From NCBI RefSeq assembly GCF_017311575.1, contig NZ_JAFFQY010000033.1, positions 186,001 through 250,000 of the forward strand: DNA of 64,000 nucleotides, written 5' to 3'. The position numbers and the translations under genes were made by a program. This stretch comes from Roseococcus thiosulfatophilus. GTDB taxonomy: Bacteria > Pseudomonadota > Alphaproteobacteria > Acetobacterales > Acetobacteraceae. Shown here piece by piece: positions 7,978 to 16,680 of the stretch. Position 1 is the stretch's first letter; each line of letters begins with the position of its first letter. The notes beneath the pieces are model-generated. The model did no database searches and was not told the origin of the DNA. It saw nothing but the letters and a program-made list of their open reading frames with translations.

Positions 7978-9437
7978 GGCAGATACCCCGCCGCGATCAG
8001 GCTGGCCCAGGCGAGCGGGCTGATCGCGGCCCCCGCGAAGAGCCCTGCCGCCAGCGAGGCCGCCGCCGTCGCCACCGCGGGCACGAGCATGCCCAGGCTG
8101 CGCTCATCGGCCTGTGGTGCATCGGCCGGCGCCACGCCGAACCAGATGCGGTAGAGCATGGGCAGGAAGTAGCCCGCGTTCAGCAGCGCCGAGGCCGCCA
8201 GCACGCCCACCACCCATGGCTCGCCCGCCTGCAACCCGCCCAGGCCCAGGTAGAATTTGGACACGAAACCCGCCACCGGCGGAATGCCGATCATGCCCAT
8301 GGCGCCGATGGTGAAGCAGATGGAGGTCATCGGCATGCGCCGGCCGATGCCGTCCAGCTGGTCAATGCGCGTGATCCCCGCGCGCTCGTCATAGAGGCCC
8401 GCGCAGAAGAACAGCGTGATCTTCATCAGCCCCTGGTGCACCAGGTGCACCAGCCCGCCGATCACCGCATAGGGCCCGGCCAGCGCCGCGCCCAGGATGA
8501 TGTAGGAGACCTGGCTGACGGTGGAGAAGGCGAGGCGCTTCTTCACCTCCGTCTGCTGCAAGGCGCGCAGAGAACCCCACAGGATGGTGAAGGCGGCCAG
8601 CAGCGCGAGCGGCAGGCCCACGCCCAGCTCCGCCGTCAGCGCGATGCCGAAGACGTCATAGATCAGCCGCACGATGCCGAAGGCGCCCGCCTTCACCACC
8701 GCCACCGCGTGAAGCAGCGCGCTGACGGGTGCCGGGGCGGCCATGGCCTCGGGCAGCCAGCCATGCAACGGGAACAGCGCGGCCTTCACCCCCACGCCCA
8801 GCGCGAAGAGCGCGAAGATGGCCATGAGGCTGGCATCGGACAGCACGCGCAGGTCACCGGGCTCGGCGAAGATGACGGGGCCCGTCGCGCTCTCCAGCCA
8901 GATGATCGCGACCAGCAGCGCGGCACTCCCGGGCAGCGAGTAGGCAAGGTAGAGCCGCCCCGCCTTCACCGACTTCGCATCCTCCTTGTGGACGACGAGC
9001 GGCCAGGTGGTCAGCGTCAGCAGCTCGAAGAAGATGAAAAAGGTGATGAGCGTGCCCGCGAGTGCCAGGCCCGTGGTCGCCGCCACGCAGAGGCTGAAGA
9101 AGCCGAAGAAGCGCGAGAGGTTGGGCCCGTCGCCCAGATAGGCGATGGCGTAGATGGTCGTCATCAGCCAGAGGAAGGCCGAGAGGCTCACGAAGAGCAG
9201 CGTCAGCGCATCCACGCGCAGCAGCAGATAGAGGCCGGGGGCGAGGTCCAGCCGCGCCTCATGCGTGACGCCGTTCGCCACCTCCACCATCAGGAAGACC
9301 ACGAGCAGGATCTTCACCGCCGCCCCGCCCAGGTTCAGCCAGGCGCGGGCGCGCCAGGCGCGCTCGGGCAGCCAGAAGATCAGCAGCGCGGGCACCAGCG
9401 AGGTGGCCAGGATCAGCACGGGCAGCACCGCGGTCAT
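7974..9437 (-). CDS. Proton-conducting membrane transporter, second NuoN/MrpD-like subunit
   Basis: A 487-residue polytopic antiporter-like subunit. The TM5 glutamate (FFELLTLTTWP), TM7 lysine (GVKAALFPLHGWLP), TM8 lysine (VVKAGAFGIVRL) and TM12 lysine (GFVSKFYLG) are all present, so it looks ion-translocating. The open frame extends upstream to 9680, but the ATG at 9437 overlaps the mrpD stop as ATGA, as for the other junctions in this operon, and gives the family length. It sits between mrpD and a third D-like subunit. Confidence 0.86.
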   Translation of the reverse strand: MTAVLPVLILATSLVPALLIFWLPERAWRARAWLNLGGAAVKILLVVFLMVEVANGVTHEARLDLAPGLYLLLRVDALTLLFVSLSAFLWLMTTIYAIAYLGDGPNLSRFFGFFSLCVAATTGLALAGTLITFFIFFELLTLTTWPLVVHKEDAKSVKAGRLYLAYSLPGSAALLVAIIWLESATGPVIFAEPGDLRVLSDASLMAIFALFALGVGVKAALFPLHGWLPEAMAAPAPVSALLHAVAVVKAGAFGIVRLIYDVFGIALTAELGVGLPLALLAAFTILWGSLRALQQTEVKKRLAFSTVSQVSYIILGAALAGPYAVIGGLVHLVHQGLMKITLFFCAGLYDERAGITRIDQLDGIGRRMPMTSICFTIGAMGMIGIPPVAGFVSKFYLGLGGLQAGEPWVVGVLAASALLNAGYFLPMLYRIWFGVAPADAPQADERSLGMLVPAVATAAASLAAGLFAGAAISPLAWASLIAAGYLP

Positions 9438-10915
9438 GGCAACAGCCCCTCCGCCGCGGCCCCCGGCCGGCCGATCTGGAGGAAGGCGAAGGGTCCCGCC
9501 GAGAACAGCCCCAGCAGCACGGCGGCCAGCGCCAGCAGCAGCGGCAGCACCTGCTCCCAGCGCGGCACCGGGGTGAGGCTGGCCGCAGCGCCCTCCTTGC
9601 TGAACATGAGATTCAGCGGCCGGAAGAGATAGATCGCGGCCAGCAGCCCGCCCGCCACCAGCACCAGGCCCCAGCCCCACTGCCCCGAGGCGAAGGCGGA
9701 GGTCAGCAGCAGATATTTCGCCGTGAACCCGCCCGAGAGCGGCAACCCCATCAGCGAAATGGCGGAAAGGCCGAAGGCGAAGCAGGCGATGGGCATGGCG
9801 CGCGCGAGGCCGCGCAGCCCCTCCAGCCGGTCATGCCCCACGGCGCGCAGGAACAGCCCGGCCGCCAGGAACATCGCCGCCTTGGCCAGCATATGGGCGA
9901 AGGCGTGGAAGCTGGCGGCCGTCCAGGCCCCGGCCGACCAGGGTTGCGCCCCCCCTGCCCCGCCCGCCAGCGGAAAGACCAGGAACAGGTATCCGAGCTG
10001 CGCCACCGTCGAGTAGGCGATGATGAGCTTCAGCCGATCCTGCCCGATGGCGAGCAAGGAGCCATGGATCACCGCCACCGCCCCCAGCCCCCCCAGCACC
10101 GCCAGCAGCAGCGGCGAGGCCAGTTCCGGCGCCAGGTCGAACCACAGCCGCAGCAGGATGACGAAGGAGGCCTTGGGCACCAGCGCGGAGAGCATGGCGC
10201 TGGCCGGTGCCGGCGCGCCGGCATGGGCGGGCGGCAGCCAGGCGTGGAAGGGAAACAGCGCCGTCTTGATGGCGAGGCCCATGGTCATCAGCGCCAGCGC
10301 CGCCGCCATCGGCCACCCCAGCTCGACCTGCGCGAGCAGCCCGATGTCGAGTGTCGCATGCGCCGCATAGGCCAGCGCCGCCCCCAGCAGGAACAGCACC
10401 GAGCCCAGCAGCGCGAAGACCATGTAGCGCAGCGCGGCGGTGACGCTGCCTGCCTTGCCCTCGATGGCCACCAGCGCGATGGCCGAGAGCGTCAGCAGTT
10501 CCAGCGCCACGAAGAGGTTGAACAGGTCGCGCGAGAGGAAGGCCGTGTTCAGCCCGGCGAACAGCAGCAGCGCCAGCGGCCAGAAGGCGAAGCCCGCGCG
10601 GCTTTCCTGGCCCTGGTCCTCGAAGCTGGGCTGGGCGGCGACCAGCACCACCGCCATCACCATGGCGGAGACGACAAGGAAGCCCGCCCCCAACCCATCG
10701 GCGCGCAGCACGATGCCGAGCGGCGCCTCCCACCCGCCCAGCGCGATGGTGATCGGACCCGCGGCCGCGACCTCGAAGGCCAGCCAGACGGAAAGCCCCA
10801 GCACCAGGAAGCCCGTCGCCATGGCGAGCCCCGCGGCCTGGCGCGAGGCCGCCACCGCCAGCAGCGCGGCCAGCAGCGGCAGCGCCACGGGCAGGCTCAG
10901 CAGCAGGGTGGTCAT
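9434..10915 (-). CDS. mrpD: Mrp-type Na+/H+ antiporter subunit D
   Basis: A 493-residue polytopic membrane protein of the MrpD/MnhD/NuoN group. Conserved features are the TM5 glutamate (FVALELLTLSAIAL), TM7 lysine with HAWLP (GLAIKTALFPFHAWLP), TM8 lysine (LVPKASFVILLR) and TM12 lysine (GFTAKYLLL). It follows mrpC with a 4-bp overlap and precedes two more D-like subunits. Expected to exchange cations for protons within a large multi-subunit complex; the actual ion is not readable from the sequence. Confidence 0.9.
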   Translation of the reverse strand: MTTLLLSLPVALPLLAALLAVAASRQAAGLAMATGFLVLGLSVWLAFEVAAAGPITIALGGWEAPLGIVLRADGLGAGFLVVSAMVMAVVLVAAQPSFEDQGQESRAGFAFWPLALLLFAGLNTAFLSRDLFNLFVALELLTLSAIALVAIEGKAGSVTAALRYMVFALLGSVLFLLGAALAYAAHATLDIGLLAQVELGWPMAAALALMTMGLAIKTALFPFHAWLPPAHAGAPAPASAMLSALVPKASFVILLRLWFDLAPELASPLLLAVLGGLGAVAVIHGSLLAIGQDRLKLIIAYSTVAQLGYLFLVFPLAGGAGGAQPWSAGAWTAASFHAFAHMLAKAAMFLAAGLFLRAVGHDRLEGLRGLARAMPIACFAFGLSAISLMGLPLSGGFTAKYLLLTSAFASGQWGWGLVLVAGGLLAAIYLFRPLNLMFSKEGAAASLTPVPRWEQVLPLLLALAAVLLGLFSAGPFAFLQIGRPGAAAEGLLP

Positions 10916-11229
10916 GGGGGGCGGCCCTCATCCTCGGGCAAAGCGGCGCGGCGCGTGGCGCGGGCGAGTTGCACCAGCAGCGCAATGGCGAGCGCGGAGC
11001 CCGCGAGCTTGACCACGATGCCCGTGATGATCAGCGCATGCGGCACCGCATCCGCGCCGATCCACGGGCTGCGCCAGGCGGCCGCGCCGAACATGAGGAA
11101 GACGCCCGAGCCCAGCACGTTGAAGGAGAGCAGCCGCCGCAGCAGATGCGCGTGCGCCAGGAAGCCGTAGAGGCCGATGCCCACCAGCGCGGCTCCGGCG
11201 AGGCCGAACAGGGTCGCGGACGGGATCAT
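10912..11229 (-). CDS. mrpC: Mrp-type antiporter subunit C (NuoK-like)
   Basis: A 105-residue protein with three predicted membrane helices, matching MrpC/MnhC and NuoK in length. The motif LLSFNVLGSGVFLMFG and the following PHALIITGIVVKLAGSALAIAL (positions about 66-87, conserved in MrpC) identify it. Starts in the stop of the A'/B fusion gene and overlaps mrpD by 4 bp. Confidence 0.9.
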   Translation of the reverse strand: MIPSATLFGLAGAALVGIGLYGFLAHAHLLRRLLSFNVLGSGVFLMFGAAAWRSPWIGADAVPHALIITGIVVKLAGSALAIALLVQLARATRRAALPEDEGRPP

Positions 11230-12146
11230 GCCGGGCGCTCCGGCGGACCCAGCACCAACAAGGCCAGCGCGCTGGCGATGGAGAGGGTCAGGCCCACCTC
11301 GATGGTCAGCACCAGCGCCGCCGCCCAGTCGGGCCGCAGGCCGAGGAAGCTGCCGCCCAGGGCACCGGCCATGCCGACCGCGAGGAACAGCACCGGCCCC
11401 GCCACCAGGGCGGCGCGCAGGATCAGGCTCGTCACGCGCGGCGCCCGCGCCACTCCGGCCATGGAGGCCAGCAGCCAGACCGCCGCCAGCACCGTGCCGC
11501 CCTGGAAGGCGCCCCCCGGCTGCTTGGTGCCCGCCCAGACGAGATAGACGCCGACCAACAGCCCCAGCGGCGGCAGCAGCCGGCCGAAGCCCGCCAGCAC
11601 GCCATCGGGCCGCACCCGCTGCACCAAGCCCGGCCGCCCGCCCCAGGCGGCATCGGGCGCCAGCGCCCAGACCCCCACCAGCACGGCCAGCAGCACGATG
11701 CTCTCCAGCAGGGTGTCGAAGGCGCGGAAGTTCAGCAGCACCGAGGTGACGGGGTTGGTCGAACCCGAACCCGGCAGCGCCGCCGCCACCGGCGCCTGCA
11801 ACCCGGGCGCGTCCGGCAGGGAGAGGACGGCCCAGCCCAGCATCACCGAGATGCCCGCGCAGGCCAGCGCCAACGGAATGGCCGGGCGGCGCGGCGGCGC
11901 CCCCGCCCCCGCGCGGGTGAGATGCCCCACCGCGCCCAGCAGCAGCACGCCGGTCAGCCCCGCGCCGATGGCGGCCTCGGCCAGCGCGACGTCAATGGCA
12001 TCCAGCCGCAGCCAGGCGATGGCCACGAAGACCCCATAGCCCACGAAGAACACCACGCCGGCGAAGAGGCCCCGCGCGCCCACGGCGGCGAGTGCCGCCG
12101 CGACCAGCAGCGCCACCACCACCAGGTCGAGCGCCGTGCCGATCAT
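11226..12146 (-). CDS. mrpB: Fused MrpA C-terminal (DUF4040-like) and MrpB antiporter subunit
   Basis: A 306-residue membrane protein that joins two parts normally found in MrpA and MrpB. Residues about 1-80 (DAIDVALAEAAIGAGLTGVLLL) resemble the DUF4040 part of MrpA; residues about 130-160 (NPVTSVLLNFRAFDTLLE) resemble the end of MrpA; residues about 195-300 (LLVGVYLVWAGTKQPGGAFQGG) are an MnhB domain. No full-length MrpA is encoded in the operon. The same arrangement of an isolated MrpA tail next to MrpB is known from Mbh/Mrp-Mbh type complexes. Overlaps mrpG and mrpC by 4 bp each. Confidence 0.85.
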   Translation of the reverse strand: MIGTALDLVVVALLVAAALAAVGARGLFAGVVFFVGYGVFVAIAWLRLDAIDVALAEAAIGAGLTGVLLLGAVGHLTRAGAGAPPRRPAIPLALACAGISVMLGWAVLSLPDAPGLQAPVAAALPGSGSTNPVTSVLLNFRAFDTLLESIVLLAVLVGVWALAPDAAWGGRPGLVQRVRPDGVLAGFGRLLPPLGLLVGVYLVWAGTKQPGGAFQGGTVLAAVWLLASMAGVARAPRVTSLILRAALVAGPVLFLAVGMAGALGGSFLGLRPDWAAALVLTIEVGLTLSIASALALLVLGPPERPA

Positions 12147-12448
12147 GGCGCGTCCTCCTCCGCGGGCGCGCGCTCCTCCAGGGCCGAGCGCGCGACGAGT
12201 TGCGCCGCCGTGCCCGCCGCCAGGATGGCCAGGCCCCAGATGAGGGCGAGCTTGAGGATGTCCGCCACTCCCTCCGCCTGGAAGGCAAGGCCGAACGCGA
12301 TGAGGCCGAGCCCGAGGTTGTCCGCCTTGGTCAGCGCATGGAGGCGGCTGTGCGTGTCGGGAAAGCGCAGCAACCCCACCGAGCCGGCGAAGAAGCCCGC
12401 CACCCCGAGCAGGACCAGCACCCCGGTCAGGATGTCAGCGGCCATCAT
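12143..12448 (-). CDS. mrpG: Mrp-type antiporter subunit G
   Basis: A 101-residue protein with three membrane helices, of the MrpG/MnhG family. The conserved stretch GSVGLLRFPDTHSRLHALTKADNLG (about residues 22-46) is diagnostic. The start overlaps the end of mrpF by 14 bp; a second ATG one codon later is equally plausible. Needed in Mrp complexes for assembly and transport, though its own role is not known. Confidence 0.9.
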   Translation of the reverse strand: MMAADILTGVLVLLGVAGFFAGSVGLLRFPDTHSRLHALTKADNLGLGLIAFGLAFQAEGVADILKLALIWGLAILAAGTAAQLVARSALEERAPAEEDAP

Positions 12449-12731
12449 GTGGTTCCTCGGCCTCGGGGTCGCCGGCGCCTTCGGGGGTGCGGGCCTTCAC
12501 GAAGGCCACGGCGGCGAAGGCGGCCAGCAGCGCCAGCACCAGGGCGGCGTCCAGCATGGCCCAGCGCCCGCCGGCGGCGGCCAGCAGCATCACGACGGCC
12601 ACGCCGCCGGTGCCGACCAGCTGCGCGGCCATCATGCGGTCGGCCATTGCGGGGCCGCGCCAGACGCGCCAGAACCCCGCGGCCACGCTGAGCAGGACCA
12701 GCGCCGCCGCGGCGAGGAGGAAATCGTTCAT
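12435..12731 (-). CDS. mrpF: Mrp-type antiporter subunit F
   Basis: A 98-residue, three-helix membrane protein of the MrpF/MnhF family. Residues WRVWRGPAMADRMMAAQLVG near positions 22-41 match the conserved GP-x-x-DR segment of the family. It overlaps mrpE by 4 bp and mrpG by 14 bp. The C-terminal tail (residues about 83-98) is charged and cytoplasmic by prediction. Confidence 0.9.
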   Translation of the reverse strand: MNDFLLAAAALVLLSVAAGFWRVWRGPAMADRMMAAQLVGTGGVAVVMLLAAAGGRWAMLDAALVLALLAAFAAVAFVKARTPEGAGDPEAEEPHDGR

Positions 12732-13222
12732 CGCGGGGGCGCCTCGGCGGGCGGGATGGCGCGGGTCAGCGCCGCCTCGTCATCGGCCACGGCGCGAAGA
12801 ACGGGCTGGGAGGTGTCCAGGCAATGCACCAGCAAATGCCCCCGCCGCGTGCCCGCCACCAGGGTGCCGGGCATCAGGCTGAAGCCGCCGCCCAGCACCG
12901 CCCGGCCGCCACCGCCAAGGTGGGACGGCGCCTCCACCCAGCCGGGCTTCAAGGGCAGGCGCGGGTGGAAGGCCCGTCGTGCCACATCCACGCCGCCCAC
13001 GATCGAGCGCCAGAGGAAGGGGGGCAACATGACCAGGATACGCCAGGCGCGCAGGGCGGAGATCGGCGGCAGCAGGCGCAGGCTGAGCCAGGTGGCCGCG
13101 CCCACGGCCAGCAGCCCGGGCAGCAATGCCTCCGCGTCCGGCCCCACCAGGGCAAACCAGAGCAGGCCGAGCAGCGCCGCGCGCCGCGCCGCGATCCAGG
13201 ATGTGCGAAGACCCTCCCGCAT
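12728..13222 (-). CDS. mrpE: Mrp-type antiporter subunit E
   Basis: First gene of the antiporter operon, 164 residues, MrpE/MnhE family. Two N-terminal membrane helices are followed by a soluble domain with the family motif SLMPGTLVAG and the VHCLD segment. The putative promoter is the AT-rich stretch at about 13233-13256, between this gene and the upstream tRNA. An N-terminal ATG at 13222 is the only sensible start. Confidence 0.88.
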   Translation of the reverse strand: MREGLRTSWIAARRAALLGLLWFALVGPDAEALLPGLLAVGAATWLSLRLLPPISALRAWRILVMLPPFLWRSIVGGVDVARRAFHPRLPLKPGWVEAPSHLGGGGRAVLGGGFSLMPGTLVAGTRRGHLLVHCLDTSQPVLRAVADDEAALTRAIPPAEAPPR

Positions 13223-13294
13223 GACGCGGAAATGGTGCGTAGGTTACATAAAATCCAGGGCAGACAGGCGGTTTCCGCCAGTGCGCGGGAGGAA

Positions 13295-13371
13295 TGGTAG
13301 TGGTGGGCGGACTTGAACCGCCGACCCCGGCATTATGAGTGCCGTGCTCTAACCAGCTGAGCTACACCACC
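13295..13371 (-). tRNA. tRNA-Met (anticodon CAT)
   Basis: Read on the minus strand, all cloverleaf arms can be drawn: acceptor GGTGGTG/CACCACT, D arm GCTC...GAGC, anticodon stem CGGCA/TGCCG with loop CTCATAA (anticodon CAT), variable GGGTC, T arm GGCGG-TTCAAGT-CCGCC, and an encoded CCA at 13295-13297. The first acceptor pair is G1-U72. The C1-A72 mismatch of initiator tRNA is absent, so elongator Met is favoured; a lysidine-modified Ile tRNA is an alternative that sequence alone does not fully exclude. It begins 16 bp after the mnmA stop on the same strand. Confidence 0.93.
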
Positions 13372-13387
13372 ACGCGTGCGGCGCGGT

Positions 13388-14470
13388 TTAGGGCGCGGGC
13401 GGCTCGGGGTCAACTCCGCTCCGGATGAAGCCGCCCGCAATCACGCGTTCGCCGTCATACAGCACCGCCGCCTGGCCGGGAGCGGCGATGGCCGGCGCCT
13501 CGGGCGTCAGCGTCAGCGTGGCGCCATCCCATTCCGCGGTGACGGGCGCGGGCTGCTCGCGGCCGCGCAGCTTCGCACGCGCCTGGAAGGGGCCGGCCGG
13601 CGGCTCGATCAACCAGTTCACTTCGCCGACCCGCACCTTCGGCACGGGCACCTGGCCGCGATGCGCCACCACCAGGCGCCGGCGCGGCGCGTCAATGCGC
13701 GCCACGAAGAGGCGCTCGGGCGCCGAGACGCCCAGCCCCCTGCCCTGCCCCACCGTGTAGTGGGCGAGGCCGCGGTGCTGGCCCAGCACCTTGCCGTCCA
13801 GGTCCACGATCTCGCCAGGCTCCAGCGCCTCGGGGCGCAGCTTGCCCACGATGTTCGCGTGGCTGCCCTCGGGCACGAAGCAGATGTCCTGGCTGTCGGG
13901 CTTTTCCGCGACCGGCACGCCCAGGCGCGCGGCATGGGCGCGCACCTCGGCCTTGGAGGGCATGTGCCCCAGCGGGAACAGCACGCGGTCGAGCTGCGCC
14001 TGGGTGGTGTGGGCCAGGAAATAGCTCTGGTCGCGCACAGGGTCGGCGGCACGGTGCAACTCGGCGCCCCGCGGCCCGTCCAGGCGCTGCGCGTAATGGC
14101 CGGTGGCCAGCATGTCGCAACCCAGATCCTCGGCCAGTTCGGTCAGGTCCTGGAACTTCACGGTCTGGTTGCAGCGGATGCAGGGGATGGGCGTCTCGCC
14201 GCGGGCATAGGCGCCGGCGAAATCCTCGATCACGGCCTGGCGGAAGCGCTGCTCGCGGTCCAGCACGTAGTGCGGGATGCCAAGGCGCTGCGCCACCTCG
14301 CGCGCGTCATGGATGTCCTGGCCGGCGCAGCAGGTGCCCTTCTTCTTCACCGCCGCGCCATGGTCGTAGAGCTGGAGCGTGGCGCCCACCACCTCATGCC
14401 CCTGCTCATGCAACAGGGCGGCGACGACCGAGGAATCCACGCCGCCCGACATGGCGACGAGCACCCTCAT
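13388..14470 (-). CDS. mnmA: tRNA 2-thiouridine(34) synthase MnmA
   Basis: Thiolates the wobble uridine of tRNA Lys, Glu and Gln, using sulfur that originates from a cysteine desulfurase. The 360-residue protein has the PP-loop SGGVDSS at residues 8-14, the catalytic Cys100 in PCIRCN, and the second catalytic cysteine at about residue 197 in [10 protein letters not shown]. The GHYAQ and DQSYFL motifs are also present. It overlaps tenA by 4 bp and lies in the same unit as two desulfurases and ferredoxin, which fits its need for sulfur, and is followed by a tRNA gene. Confidence 0.96.
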   Translation of the reverse strand: MRVLVAMSGGVDSSVVAALLHEQGHEVVGATLQLYDHGAAVKKKGTCCAGQDIHDAREVAQRLGIPHYVLDREQRFRQAVIEDFAGAYARGETPIPCIRCNQTVKFQDLTELAEDLGCDMLATGHYAQRLDGPRGAELHRAADPVRDQSYFLAHTTQAQLDRVLFPLGHMPSKAEVRAHAARLGVPVAEKPDSQDICFVPEGSHANIVGKLRPEALEPGEIVDLDGKVLGQHRGLAHYTVGQGRGLGVSAPERLFVARIDAPRRRLVVAHRGQVPVPKVRVGEVNWLIEPPAGPFQARAKLRGREQPAPVTAEWDGATLTLTPEAPAIAAPGQAAVLYDGERVIAGGFIRSGVDPEPPAP

Positions 14471-15162
14471 CCCGCGTCGAGCCCCTGCTGCCAGAAGCGC
14501 TGCTCCAGCCGCGCGGCTTCCGCGAAATCGGCGGCCAGCCGGGCGAAGCGGGCCTCGCCGCCATGGCTCTCGCCCAGGGCATCAATGCGGGCGGCGGCGG
14601 CGCGGGCCATGGCCTGGTAGCCCTCGTCCGCATAGGTGTCGATCCAGGACTGGTAGGCGTTGCCCTCCACCTTCCGCCCCGGGTCGGCCATGATGCGAAG
14701 GGCCACCTCGCCATAGCCCACCGTGCAGGGGGCCAGGGCGATTTCCAGGTCCAGGATGTCGCCGGACAGGCCACGGTCCAGCACCCAGCGGGTGTAGCTG
14801 ACGGTCTCAGCCGTCTCGGGCACCTTGACCACCTCGGCCTCGGACAGGCCCCATTCGGCGCAATACTTCAGGTGCAGCTTGGTCTCGTCCAGGATGGCCA
14901 GCACGGCGGCCGCCTTCTCGCGCATGGCCGAGAGGCTCTCGCCCTTCACCACCGCCAGCGCCTTGGCGCGCGCGAAATGGATGAGGAAGAGGTAGTCCTG
15001 GATCAGGTAGTGACGGAAGGACAGCAGCGGCAGCGTGCCGTCCGAGACGCGCTGCACGAAGGGGTGCCACGTATAGCCCGTCCAGTCGCGGCCGGCGGCG
15101 TCCCGCAGGCGGCGGAACAGCCCCCCCGGCGCGCCGAATTCCTGGTGGGCTTCCGTGGTCAT
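14467..15162 (-). CDS. tenA: TenA family aminopyrimidine aminohydrolase (thiaminase II)
   Basis: Thiamin-salvage enzyme that hydrolyses degraded thiamin pyrimidines to HMP. Among its 231 residues are the [11 protein letters not shown] segment with the active-site aspartate, the conserved nucleophilic cysteine in [11 protein letters not shown], and the [10 protein letters not shown] motif near residue 165. The start is 1 bp away from the ferredoxin stop. Its position between ferredoxin and mnmA is unusual; no thi genes or TPP riboswitch are seen nearby. Confidence 0.9.
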   Translation of the reverse strand: MTTEAHQEFGAPGGLFRRLRDAAGRDWTGYTWHPFVQRVSDGTLPLLSFRHYLIQDYLFLIHFARAKALAVVKGESLSAMREKAAAVLAILDETKLHLKYCAEWGLSEAEVVKVPETAETVSYTRWVLDRGLSGDILDLEIALAPCTVGYGEVALRIMADPGRKVEGNAYQSWIDTYADEGYQAMARAAAARIDALGESHGGEARFARLAADFAEAARLEQRFWQQGLDAG

Positions 15163-15163
15163 C

Positions 15164-15493
15164 TCAGCCTCCGGCGTTGCGGCTGCCGGCGGGCAGCTTC
15201 ACCACCAGCCCGTCCAGCGCCTCGGTCATGATGATCTGGCAGCCCAGGCGGCTCGTTTCCTGCAGGTCGAAGGCGAGGTCGAGCATGTCTTCCTCGTCCT
15301 CGGTCGGCTTGTCGAGCTTGGTGAACCACGACCCATCCACGATCACGTGGCAGGTGGAGCAGGCGAGGCTGCCCTCGCAGGCGCCCTCGATGTCCACGCC
15401 GTGGCGATGGGCGATTTCGAGAACGGACAGGCCCAGCGGGGCCTCGACCTCGCGGCGCGCACCGTCGCGCTCGATGAAGGTCATCTTGGGCAT
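15164..15493 (-). CDS. fdx: [2Fe-2S] ferredoxin (ISC-type Fdx)
   Basis: Adrenodoxin/Isc-type ferredoxin, 109 residues. Cluster ligands are visible as [10 protein letters not shown] (three cysteines near residues 40-49) and a fourth in SRLGCQIIM near residue 84. The negatively charged [10 protein letters not shown] loop is typical of the partner-binding face. It lies 9 bp downstream of the cysteine desulfurase and likely supplies electrons for cluster assembly or sulfur transfer. Confidence 0.92.
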   Translation of the reverse strand: MPKMTFIERDGARREVEAPLGLSVLEIAHRHGVDIEGACEGSLACSTCHVIVDGSWFTKLDKPTEDEEDMLDLAFDLQETSRLGCQIIMTEALDGLVVKLPAGSRNAGG

Positions 15494-15502
15494 GGGTCGA
15501 GG

Positions 15503-16675
15503 CTACTCCGCGGCGGCTTCGTGTTGGGATAGGCTTTTCCAGGCCGCGCCGATCATCGCCGCCGCCTGCTGCATCTCTTGCGGCGAGGTAAAGCGCCCCA
15601 GCCCAATCCGCAAGGTGCGCGCCGCTTCCTCGGGCCCGATGCCCATGGCGGTCAGCACATGGGAGGGGCTGATTTCGGCCGAGGTGCAGGCCGAACCCGT
15701 CGAGAGCATCAGGTCCGGCAGCGCCGCCAGCAGGGCGGCGGCCGCCACACCGGGGAAGGTCAGATTGAGGTTGCCTGCCACACGCGGGGCGGCCTCGGCA
15801 TTCACGCGCAGGCCGGGGATGGCGGCGCGCAGCCCCTCCAGCAGGATGGCGCGCTGGCCCGCGATGCGCCCGGCGTCGAGCAGCCCCTCGCCCCCCGCGA
15901 TCCGCGCGGCCTCGCCCAGCCCCACCACCAGCGGCGCGGGCAGCGTGCCGGAGCGCAGCCCCCGCTCCTGCCCGCCCCCGCTGAACAGGGGGACGAGGCG
16001 GACGCGGGGCCGCCGCCGCACGTAAAGCGCGCCGATGCCCTTCGGCCCATAGATCTTGTGGCCGGAGAGGGAGAGGAGGTCCGCCCTCACCTCCTCCACG
16101 TCCAGCGCGATGCGCCCGGCCGCCTGGGCGGCGTCGGTGTGGAACAGCGCGCCATGTTCCTTCACCAGCGCGCCGATCTCGGCGAGCGGCTGGATCACCC
16201 CCGTCTCATTGTTCACCGCCATGACCGAGACCAGCAGCGTCGGCACCGCCAGCGCGGCGCGCAGCGCGTCCAGGTCCAGCAAGCCATCAGCACCCACCGG
16301 CAGGATGACCGGCTCGAAGCCCTCCGCCGCCAGGTCGCGCACGGATTCCAGGACGCATTTGTGCTCGGTGGCGAGGGTAATGACGCGGCGCGGCCCCTCC
16401 GTGCCCGCGTGGCGGGCGGCGCCCTTGATGGCGAGGTTGTTCGCCTCGGTCGCGCCCGAGGTCAGGATGACCTCGCGCGGGTCCGCCCCCAGCAGTTCGG
16501 CCAGTTGCTCGCGCGCTTCCTCCACCGCCGCTTCGGCGGCGCGGCCCATGGCGTGCTCGGCGCTATGGGGGTTGGCGAAATTCTCCTCCCACCAGGGGCG
16601 CATGGCGGCCAGCACCCGGGGGTCCAGCGGGGTGGTGGCGTGGTGGTCGAGGTAGATCGGGCGGTTCGGGCGCAT
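15503..16675 (-). CDS. iscS: Cysteine desulfurase (IscS/NifS family, first copy)
   Basis: PLP enzyme that removes sulfur from cysteine to feed Fe-S cluster assembly and tRNA thiolation. The 390-residue product begins RPIYLDHHATTPLDPRV; it has the PLP lysine in SLSGHKIYGPKG and the active-site cysteine loop STGSACTSAEISPSHVL. The open frame extends 20 codons upstream into the preceding gene, so the ATG at 16675, 5 bp after that gene's stop, is chosen. It differs clearly from the neighbouring second desulfurase. Confidence 0.92.
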   Translation of the reverse strand: MRPNRPIYLDHHATTPLDPRVLAAMRPWWEENFANPHSAEHAMGRAAEAAVEEAREQLAELLGADPREVILTSGATEANNLAIKGAARHAGTEGPRRVITLATEHKCVLESVRDLAAEGFEPVILPVGADGLLDLDALRAALAVPTLLVSVMAVNNETGVIQPLAEIGALVKEHGALFHTDAAQAAGRIALDVEEVRADLLSLSGHKIYGPKGIGALYVRRRPRVRLVPLFSGGGQERGLRSGTLPAPLVVGLGEAARIAGGEGLLDAGRIAGQRAILLEGLRAAIPGLRVNAEAAPRVAGNLNLTFPGVAAAALLAALPDLMLSTGSACTSAEISPSHVLTAMGIGPEEAARTLRIGLGRFTSPQEMQQAAAMIGAAWKSLSQHEAAAE

Positions 16676-16680
16676 GCCCC

